The notes under the pieces were generated by a model. That model ran no database searches and was not told the origin of the DNA. It was given only the letters and a program-made list of their open reading frames with translations. Made by a program: the position numbers and the translations under genes. A DNA stretch of 43,871 nt from an uncultured Caryophanales bacterium (lineage in GTDB: Bacteria; Bacillota_I; Bacilli_A; RF39; UBA660). Below are positions 25,800 through 31,870 of this stretch, one piece after another. Each line of letters opens with the position of its first letter. Positions within the stretch are counted from its first letter, which is position 1. The stretch covers positions 1 through 43,871 of the forward strand of contig CAMYVT010000010.1 in NCBI GenBank assembly GCA_947302515.1, in the 5' to 3' direction.

Positions 25800-26732
25800 A
25801 TGTTTTGTAGTAAATGTGGGGAGAAGGTTGATGGTAAGTTCTGTAGTAAGTGTGGAACTCCTGTAGGTAATAATAATAATACTACTAGTAATGTTACTAC
25901 TACTCCTAAAAAGAAAAGTCATGTCGGTTTAATTCTAGGTATTATATTTGGTGTTTTATTCTTACTTATTGTTATTATAGTTATAGTTGCTTTACTTTTT
26001 GTTAGAAGCTCTAAAAATGTAGAACCAATTGATAATACTAAACATTTAGTATGTACTTCTTCTGAAGGTAAAATTACTTTAAATTATAATGATGATGAAA
26101 TAATTGATTATACTGCAGATAAAATTACTTATAATCAAGAAAGCCAACAAAAATTATTTGAAAAATATGGTGCTGAATCATATATGGAACAATTCAATAC
26201 ATGGTTTGAAAAGAATACTAGTGGGACTTGTGTTATTAAAGATTCTACTGGTAAAGTAATTAAATCTTATAATACTAATAAATCTAATAGTAATAGTAAA
26301 TCTTCTAATACTAAAGTTAAAGTAGTTGGAGAAGATAATTATGGTTATATAGAAGTTCCTGCTAATTGGAATAATTTCCAAGATGTTGATGGAGGGCATT
26401 CTATTCAATTCTCTTATGGACAGACTTATATTGCTACATTAGATTATGTTGAAAATTCAGTTACTACTGCTAAATATGTTGCTGATAAGTTTTATGACAA
26501 AATGTTAGAAGATGAAAGTGTTACAGATGTTAAAAAAGCAACTACTACAGTAGGTAAAGAAAAATATACTGCATATGAAATTAGTATGTATTATCCTGAT
26601 GATAATATCTATTTATATACTTATTGGTTTGATACTAAAGAAGATAATTATATACATTATATTGCTTTAGAAGGGCCTTCTAGCGTAAAGGATTATTTAA
26701 CAATAGTAGATACTTTTTCATTAACTAAATAA
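25800..26732 (+). CDS. Zinc-ribbon membrane protein with extracytoplasmic domain
   Basis: A 310-residue protein. At its N-terminus is a double-CxxC zinc ribbon (C3, C6, C15, C18; MFCSKCGEKVDGKFCSKCGT), then an Asn/Thr linker, one membrane helix (about 43-68, VGLILGIIFGVLFLLIVIIV) and an outer part of 240 residues. The outer part has two sections around a Ser/Asn-rich linker near 160-175; the second (GYIEVPANWNNFQDVDGGHS) resembles small lipoprotein domains that bind or sense ligands, but I cannot name the family. Zinc-ribbon plus one helix proteins are common in this lineage type, with unknown function. TATAAT is about 15 bases before the ATG, with a GAGGTG site. Confidence 0.7.
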   Translation: MFCSKCGEKVDGKFCSKCGTPVGNNNNTTSNVTTTPKKKSHVGLILGIIFGVLFLLIVIIVIVALLFVRSSKNVEPIDNTKHLVCTSSEGKITLNYNDDEIIDYTADKITYNQESQQKLFEKYGAESYMEQFNTWFEKNTSGTCVIKDSTGKVIKSYNTNKSNSNSKSSNTKVKVVGEDNYGYIEVPANWNNFQDVDGGHSIQFSYGQTYIATLDYVENSVTTAKYVADKFYDKMLEDESVTDVKKATTTVGKEKYTAYEISMYYPDDNIYLYTYWFDTKEDNYIHYIALEGPSSVKDYLTIVDTFSLTK

Positions 26733-26775
26733 TTTACACCTTTACAGTCTTTACAAAAAATATTTAAAAAAACTG

Positions 26776-26802
26776 TTGATTTTTTAAAAAATAGTGTATA
26801 AT
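26776..26802 (+). promoter_or_regulatory. Promoter of the 430-base RNA candidate
   Basis: TTGATT at 26776-26781 and TATAAT at 26797-26802 with a short 15-base spacer (shifting the -35 two bases upstream gives 17). The transcript would start near 26809. Confidence 0.55.
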
Positions 26803-26808
26803 GGAATT

Positions 26809-27240
26809 ACTATTAAAGATACAAATATTGTTATCAGTAATATTTGTAGTTTAATAGGCGAGGATAATAATACCAATATAGTATTATTACCCGTATGGTC
26901 ACACTCTTAATATATTAATATATGTTAACAGCTAATTGATATAATTCTATGCGCTATGTATTTACGATTTTATATTATATTTAGCTTTACGGTTAAATGG
27001 TTATATATTTTTGTTGATACAGACTTTAGATAGTTTTATTGATAGTAGTAATATATTAATTATATTAAGCTCATTACACCTTCCATTTTTTAAAATTATA
27101 GCAAACCGAAAAGTAATGAGAGTATGTTCGTCAAACATATAAAGGTGTTAAGTATTTATAGATTGAGGATCGATACAATATCTAATTAAATACTTTGTTT
27201 GCAGAAAGAAATCAGTGTGACAAGCTGGTTTCTTTTTTTG
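26809..27240 (+). ncRNA. Candidate structured non-coding RNA of about 430 bases
   Basis: The 766-base space between the zinc-ribbon gene and the RhuM-Fic gene holds no coding frame, but it has a promoter (26776-26802), a strong terminator (27205-27239) and many stems between them. Stems seen: ACAAATATT (26821) with AATATTTGT (26839); TAATAATAC (26865) with GTATTATTA (26881); CTCATTAC (27070) with GTAATGAG (27113); TATGTT (27123) with AACATA (27134); AAGTATTTA (27150) with TAAATACTT (27187). ACCTT at 27078 can pair with AAGGT at 27142, crossing the CTCATTAC stem as a pseudoknot. GTCACACT at 26898-26905 is the exact complement of AGTGTGAC at 27214-27221, in the terminator loop. It lacks the conserved cores of RNase P RNA, tmRNA, SRP RNA and group II introns that I can recall. 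Family unknown. Confidence 0.6.
27205..27239 (+). terminator. Terminator of the 430-base RNA candidate
   Basis: An 11-bp stem AAAGAAATCAG (27205-27215) and CTGGTTTCTTT (27225-27235) with one T-G pair, loop TGTGACAAG, then a T-run. The loop is complementary to an upstream element of the same RNA. Confidence 0.88.
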
Positions 27241-27298
27241 TTTGTAAAATTTATGACTTATTATAGGTATTAATTATTAAGAATAGTATAATAATAGT

Positions 27299-27433
27299 GT
27301 ATGAATTAACTTGCCATGTGTTTGTATGACAATTTGGGACGCTAAGGTTTATTTACTTAGGGCAAGAAGTAAATTTGCATGCTGCGGGATATGCCTTCTG
27401 AAAATGGGAGGTATATCCCGTTTTTGCTTTTTT
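27299..27433 (+). ncRNA. Riboswitch-like leader before RhuM-Fic gene
   Basis: TATAAT at 27287-27292 would start a transcript near 27299. Its 5' part can fold as a closed unit: CTTGCC (27310-27315) with GGCAAG (27361-27366), enclosing TTGT/ACAA (27322, 27329) and CTAAG (27342-27346) with CTTAG (27356-27360). A competing hairpin, ATTTACTT (27351-27358) with AAGTAAAT (27367-27374), shares bases with two of these stems, so only one state can exist. Next comes a terminator at 27385-27432, then the RhuM-Fic gene. This is the layout of a ligand- or factor-controlled attenuator. I do not recognise its core as a known riboswitch class; an independent small RNA is the alternative. Confidence 0.5.
27385..27433 (+). 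terminator. Long terminator hairpin before RhuM-Fic gene
   Basis: Stem starts CGGGATAT (27385-27392) with ATATCCCG (27413-27420) and continues inward through GCCTTCT against GGGAGGT with G-T pairs, about 15 bp, then TTTTTGCTTTTTTT. This is the most GC-rich hairpin of the region. Confidence 0.9.
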
Positions 27434-27498
27434 TAGGGAGGTGATTATTATTTTTTACTGCTTGGTTAATTCATATATATTTGAAAGGAGAGATTTAT

Positions 27499-28434
27499 TT
27501 GAAAAACGAAATTATTTTATTTGAAGATCAAGGGGTTAAATTAGAAGTTAATATGAAGGATGAAACTGTTTGGTTAAATAGTAATCAAATGGCAGAATTA
27601 TTTGATAGGGATGTTAAGACTATAAGAAAACATATTAATAATGCTTTAAAAGAAGAATTAGATTTTTCAACAGTCGCAAATTTTGCGACAGTTCAAATTG
27701 AAGGTGATAGAAGTGTTACTAGAAATGTTGATTATTATAATTTGGATATGATTATTAGTGTTGGTTATAGAGTTAAGTCTCAAAAAGGTGTTATTTTCAG
27801 AAAATGGGCTAATAAAGTATTAAAAGAACATTTATTAAAAGGATATACTATTAATGAAGAAAGATTACAGTACTTAGAGAAGGCTGTAAAATTAATAGAT
27901 ATTGCGAATAGAGTAGATAAATCTAAAGAGATAGGTGATATACTCGGTGTTATTAATAAATACTCTTATTCTTTAGGATTACTTGATGATTATGATCATA
28001 GAACTTTAAAAAATAAAAAAGGACATGTATCTGATGAAGTTATTTCTTATGAACAGTGTATGTATATAATTAGTTCTTTAAAGAGTAATTTTGATAGTGA
28101 TATTTTTGCTTTAGAGAGAAATTATGGATTAAAATCAATAATATCTAATATATATCAAACTTATGGTGGTGCAGATGTATATAAAAGTGTTGAAGAAAAG
28201 TGTTCTAATTTCTTTTATATAATTATTAAAAACCATGTATTTATTGATGGTAATAAAAGAATAGCGGCTACTTTATTTATCTATATATTATTCTTTTATG
28301 ATTTATTATATATTGATGATATACAGATAATTGATAATAATACTTTAGTTGCTTTAACACTACTTATTGCTGAATCTAATCCTAAAGAAAAAGATATTAT
28401 GATTAGTTTAATAATGAATTTATTATGCAAATAA
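27499..28434 (+). CDS. RhuM-Fic/Doc fusion protein
   Basis: A 311-residue protein of two domains. Residues 1-110 form a RhuM virulence-protein domain: VWLNSNQMAELFDRDVKTIR and KHINNALKEELDFSTVANFA, then VDYYNLDMIISVGYRVKSQK and FRKWANKVLKEHLLKGY. From about 190 it is a Fic/Doc domain with the active-site HVFIDGNKRIAAT at 246-258. The motif has Lys where AMP-transferring Fic enzymes have Gly, as in Doc, which phosphorylates EF-Tu; the target here is unknown. No antitoxin gene of the Phd kind is adjacent. Start: TTG at 27499, seven bases after GAAAGGAGAG; the frame remains open upstream. A leader with terminator precedes it, and a damaged relative lies at 25416. Confidence 0.82.
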   Translation: MKNEIILFEDQGVKLEVNMKDETVWLNSNQMAELFDRDVKTIRKHINNALKEELDFSTVANFATVQIEGDRSVTRNVDYYNLDMIISVGYRVKSQKGVIFRKWANKVLKEHLLKGYTINEERLQYLEKAVKLIDIANRVDKSKEIGDILGVINKYSYSLGLLDDYDHRTLKNKKGHVSDEVISYEQCMYIISSLKSNFDSDIFALERNYGLKSIISNIYQTYGGADVYKSVEEKCSNFFYIIIKNHVFIDGNKRIAATLFIYILFFYDLLYIDDIQIIDNNTLVALTLLIAESNPKEKDIMISLIMNLLCK

Positions 28435-28506
28435 ATAATATATTGATTAGTTACTTGTCTAAAACTAAGATGTGTGCTAGGATAATATACTTGAAAAGGT
28501 GATGTT

Positions 28507-29292
28507 ATGTTATGTTTTAAAAAATTATTAGATTTTGAAAGAGAAAAACAGGAAATTAAAGAGAAACATTATAGAGAAAGAAGATTAATTAATAATAGTT
28601 TAAGTGGTTTTGATAAGATTAGATATGATAAAATTCAAGAAATGATTTATAAAATTACTTATAAAATAGAAAAGGATACTGGATGGGAATATACTGATAG
28701 AAGTTTTATTCTTCCTTCTGATTTTACTTATAGTAATGGTGATATTGATTTTACTATTAATAATGTTTCTAGTACTGATTTAGGTTATTTACCTAAAATA
28801 GATATGAATGATAGGGAATATGCTTTTTTAGAGCAAAATAGTAAATTATTAAAAAGATTGGGTAAACTTGAAAATAAAAGAGATTTTTATTTAAATAAAG
28901 CTAGGGAGATTAATCCTAATATGGTGTTTATGACTTCTACTAAGTCTACTAAGAGTAAGAATCTTGATGCTTTATTTATGCAGAGATGGTTAGAAGAGGA
29001 ATCTAATAGATTTATATCTAAATATCATGAAGATGGTATTAAAAGACTTATAAAGATTCTTAATTTAATCTCTGATAATTCTACTGACGAATCTTATGGT
29101 TATATTATGAATATGTATATATCTAGTGAATATAAAAGGGATTTACTTAGATGGGCATCTACTTTTTCTAAAAGGGGTAATATATTACTTGAAAAGTTTA
29201 ATGAGAGATTGGATAAGATTGCCAGAGCTGATTCTTTTCCAGATTCATTTATGCATGATGAGAGTGAGTTTATATTAAGATATAGAAAATAA
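28507..29292 (+). CDS. Hypothetical protein (261 residues)
   Basis: Not recognised. It begins with a charged helical segment (LLDFEREKQEIKEKHYRERR) likely to form a coiled coil, then a middle part with Trp/Tyr and beta character, a second long helix (EQNSKLLKRLGKLENKRDFY), and a helical C-terminal half. No signal peptide or membrane helix. An AAAAGGTGATGTT site precedes the ATG, and a terminator follows. It lies 70 bases after RhuM-Fic, so it may share its transcript, but its own weak promoter (TTGTCT, TAGGAT) is possible. Confidence 0.62.
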   Translation: MLCFKKLLDFEREKQEIKEKHYRERRLINNSLSGFDKIRYDKIQEMIYKITYKIEKDTGWEYTDRSFILPSDFTYSNGDIDFTINNVSSTDLGYLPKIDMNDREYAFLEQNSKLLKRLGKLENKRDFYLNKAREINPNMVFMTSTKSTKSKNLDALFMQRWLEEESNRFISKYHEDGIKRLIKILNLISDNSTDESYGYIMNMYISSEYKRDLLRWASTFSKRGNILLEKFNERLDKIARADSFPDSFMHDESEFILRYRK

Positions 29293-29313
29293 GAGAATTA
29301 TTCTCTTTTTTTA
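29291..29313 (+). terminator. Terminator of the gene ending at 29292
   Basis: Stem AAGAGAA (29291-29297) and TTCTCTT (29301-29307), loop TTA, then T-run. Confidence 0.8.
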
Positions 29314-29379
29314 TTTATAAATCTTTCTTGATTTTGTTATAAATAAGTTTTATAATAGTGTGCTAATAGAGGTGGGTTT

Positions 29380-30174
29380 ATGGTTAAAAAGAGTAAAAGA
29401 GAGATTTTCTTAGAAGAGCATAAAGATGAAATTAGAGAAGAACTTAAAAATAATAGTATTGTATTATCTTTTGCAGTAGCTATTATAATAGTTGGTATTT
29501 TCTCTATATTTTATGATGCTGGTAATGGTTTATTAATAGGTATTGCTTTAGCTACTTTATTACTTACTATTATTAGTTGTTTTAGTAATGGTAATACTAT
29601 GTTAAATATATTACCTATATTTGTATTATTAGTATTTGGTTTCTTTACTGAATTTATTGAGAAGATTCCTGTAGTTAATTTATTACTTAATAGTCATTTA
29701 GAGTATTTTATTATATTTATAGCATTTGCTTTAGCTTTCTTTACACAAGCATATAAAAATATACTTTATAAACATGAAATACGTAAACAACAATTAAATG
29801 AAAATAATAATAAAAATAAAATTATGTTAGCAGAACTATCTACTAATAAGAAAACTGTTAGTTTAGCTAATAAAATTAAAAAGGTAATGGAAGAAAGAGG
29901 TATATTTGATAGTAATGTTACTAATAGTGTTAATGATTTAATTGAATATATTGATACTGAGTCTTTTATTACTACTGTTAAGTCTAGTTTGGTTATTAAA
30001 GGTAAAGAGGAAAAGAAAACTACTTTTGATATAGAAGAGATAGAAGAATCTATTCTTATGAGTAATGGTGTTAATAGAGATAGAGATATTAATGCTAAAA
30101 GAAATAATGATATGTCTTTAGATCAAACTGAGCCTGAAGAGGATCCTTTTGATTTTGATTTTAAATTTGACTAA
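29380..30174 (+). CDS. Hypothetical membrane protein (264 residues)
   Basis: Not recognised. A basic start (MVKKSKREIFLEEHKDEIRE) is followed by four hydrophobic segments between about 26 and 130 (SIVLSFAVAIIIVGIFSIF, LLIGIALATLLLTII, and two more), then a cytosolic helical part with NKNKIMLAELSTNKKTVSLA and a very acidic end (EPEEDPFDFDFKFD). It may be a small sensor or scaffold in the membrane. It has a GAGGTGGGTTT site, its own terminator and a promoter-like TATAAT upstream. Confidence 0.6.
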   Translation: MVKKSKREIFLEEHKDEIREELKNNSIVLSFAVAIIIVGIFSIFYDAGNGLLIGIALATLLLTIISCFSNGNTMLNILPIFVLLVFGFFTEFIEKIPVVNLLLNSHLEYFIIFIAFALAFFTQAYKNILYKHEIRKQQLNENNNKNKIMLAELSTNKKTVSLANKIKKVMEERGIFDSNVTNSVNDLIEYIDTESFITTVKSSLVIKGKEEKKTTFDIEEIEESILMSNGVNRDRDINAKRNNDMSLDQTEPEEDPFDFDFKFD

Positions 30175-30200
30175 AAGAAGTGTCTAACTTCTTTTTTTTG
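30173..30200 (+). terminator. Terminator of the gene ending at 30174
   Basis: Perfect stem AAAAGAAGT (30173-30181) and ACTTCTTTT (30187-30195), loop GTCTA, then T-run. Confidence 0.9.
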
Positions 30201-30201
30201 T

Positions 30202-30240
30202 TTGACTATTTCTATATATAAATTTATAATTATATATAGA
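30202..30240 (+). promoter_or_regulatory. Promoter with 11-bp inverted repeat before the surface protein gene
   Basis: TTGACT (30202-30207), 17-base spacer, TATAAT (30225-30230). A perfect inverted repeat TCTATATATAA (30211-30221) and TTATATATAGA (30230-30240) spans the spacer and the last base of the -10. The repeat overlaps both promoter and start site and would suit a repressor. Confidence 0.7.
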
Positions 30241-30254
30241 ATAGGAAGTGCGAT

Positions 30255-31745
30255 ATGAAAAGTGTTCTAAAAGTATTATTTGTTTTTATTTTGGCTTTTA
30301 TGTTTATACCTGCTGTATATGCTGAAGAAATTCCTAGAGAAGGGGTTACTTACTTTTTAGAGTATCCTAATGGGGATGAAGATGTATTTGAATCTTATAA
30401 CGAAGCTGTTGGTGTAAATGAAAAATTAATATATGAAGGATATACTAATAGTAATGGTAAAATATCAATATCTGGAGTACAGAATTGGGGTATTTTAAGA
30501 ATAGTACAAGAAGTACCTGATGGATATACTACTAATACTCGTGAATTAAGAGTAAATTTAGCTGAAGGTAATACTGCTAATTTTGTTGATTATAGAGGTT
30601 TATCTAATCCTAGTACTGGTAGAAATATGTTAATACTATTAGGTGTTGTTGTAATTGTAGGATCTAGTATTCTTATAGCTAAAAAGAATAAGAAATCTTT
30701 AATGATAATACCTATAGCACTTGTTGCTTTTACAGCATATAAAGTTAGTGCTTGGAGTGGGGCTTTTGTTGTTACTGTTGTTGATGGTAATGGTAAAGCA
30801 TTAAATAATGTTAGGGTTATGGTTTATGCTACTCCTAAATTAGAAGCTGCTCCTGCAATTAAATTTGATGCTAATGGTGGTAATTTCTTTGATGGTAGTA
30901 CTGTTATGTATTTTAGAATACCTAATGATAATTGTACTTCTGAAGAATTCTGGAATTCATTAACAGAAGATGAATATTATTATTTAAGAGATAATGTAGA
31001 TTATGCATATAAGCCTGGTTATAATATGATGCATCCATCTATGCCTGATACTTTATCTAATGGTACAGTTATACAACTACAATGGGTTCAATCTAATGGT
31101 GGTATTAAAAAGATTGATGGTAATGGTGGAGTAATGGATTTCCATGGTAGACAATTAAGAGAAGTATCATTTAATGAAGATAATGGAGATATATATGAAT
31201 ATATAAATGAATTCTATAAAGATAATAGTTATTTAGTAGGATTTGATACAAGTAGTAGTTGTTCTAATTATAATCAATATGGTATTATTAGAAACTATAA
31301 TGTTGATGATGATGTAGATACTATATATTTATGTTGGAATAGTAGACCAGATGGTATTTATATTAATAATACTTTATTTGGTGGCACTGAAGAATCTTGC
31401 TTTAAAGAGTCTAATCCTGAAATATATGATGATGGTGTAGATTTATTCTCTTATGGTAGTGATTCTTTAGAATTATATCTTGAAGATAATAGTGTTGCCT
31501 TATTATTTAGAAATAATGATTCCGGATTTGATCCTACTCCACCAAAAAGAATATCTTTAGATGGCGCTAATAATGCTTCTGATGTAATTACATCAATTGT
31601 TATTATTAAGAATGGTCAAACAGTATTATCTGTTTCTCAGAATGAATTAGTTCTTAATGGTGTATATACTATTACTAATAGTGAAAAAGCACTTATATTC
31701 TATAATTATTTAAATGAATTATATTATAATTCATGTCGTAAATAA
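30255..31745 (+). CDS. Surface protein with CnaB-like domain, internal NPSTG signal and InlB-type repeat
   Basis: A 496-residue exported protein. Signal peptide at 1-23 (VFILAFMFIPAVYA). Residues 30-113 resemble a SpaA/CnaB-like fold (ILRIVQEVPDGYT). Then NPSTG at 118-122, a hydrophobic helix at 125-141 and KKNKK at 143-147 form a sortase-type sorting signal in the middle of the protein. A second helix (149-165) ends AYKVSAW, after which VTVVDGNGKALNNVRVMVYA starts a second CnaB-like segment and KFDANGGNFFDGST a Listeria/InlB-type repeat. The rest has beta structure, Cys pairs and no end anchor. The protein looks like an older fusion of two surface proteins. GGAAGTG precedes the start. Confidence 0.68.
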   Translation: MKSVLKVLFVFILAFMFIPAVYAEEIPREGVTYFLEYPNGDEDVFESYNEAVGVNEKLIYEGYTNSNGKISISGVQNWGILRIVQEVPDGYTTNTRELRVNLAEGNTANFVDYRGLSNPSTGRNMLILLGVVVIVGSSILIAKKNKKSLMIIPIALVAFTAYKVSAWSGAFVVTVVDGNGKALNNVRVMVYATPKLEAAPAIKFDANGGNFFDGSTVMYFRIPNDNCTSEEFWNSLTEDEYYYLRDNVDYAYKPGYNMMHPSMPDTLSNGTVIQLQWVQSNGGIKKIDGNGGVMDFHGRQLREVSFNEDNGDIYEYINEFYKDNSYLVGFDTSSSCSNYNQYGIIRNYNVDDDVDTIYLCWNSRPDGIYINNTLFGGTEESCFKESNPEIYDDGVDLFSYGSDSLELYLEDNSVALLFRNNDSGFDPTPPKRISLDGANNASDVITSIVIIKNGQTVLSVSQNELVLNGVYTITNSEKALIFYNYLNELYYNSCRK

Positions 31746-31746
31746 T

Positions 31747-31769
31747 AAAGAGCTATATGGCTCTTTTTT
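31747..31769 (+). terminator. Terminator of the surface protein gene
   Basis: Stem AAAGAGC (31747-31753) and GCTCTTT (31760-31766), loop TATATG, then T-run. Confidence 0.85.
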
Positions 31770-31807
31770 GTTGATATTAAAAGAAATACGTGTCAAAAAG
31801 GGTAAAG

Positions 31808-31840
31808 TTCGTTGAAATAAAACGAAAGATTTATTATAAT
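31808..31840 (+). promoter_or_regulatory. parE-parC promoter
   Basis: TTGAAA (31812-31817), 17-base spacer, TATAAT (31835-31840). A 6-base inverted repeat, TTCGTT (31808-31813) and AACGAA (31821-31826), overlaps the -35 box. Confidence 0.8.
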
Positions 31841-31870
31841 AAAATAGAGTGAGACATTAGGAGTGATAAT

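Noticed and set aside
26809..27240. RNase P RNA, tmRNA, 6S or SRP RNA
   Set aside because: None of the conserved core sequences (for example GAGGAAAGTCC or ACAGAA for RNase P, the tRNA-like TTCGAATC end for tmRNA, the GGAAGGAAGC loop for SRP) is present.
27435..27498. Strong AGGGAGGTGAT site at 27435-27445 as start of a small toxin-like peptide
   Set aside because: No ATG, GTG or TTG lies at a suitable distance after it, and the frames that follow give no typical membrane peptide. It could be a remnant site.
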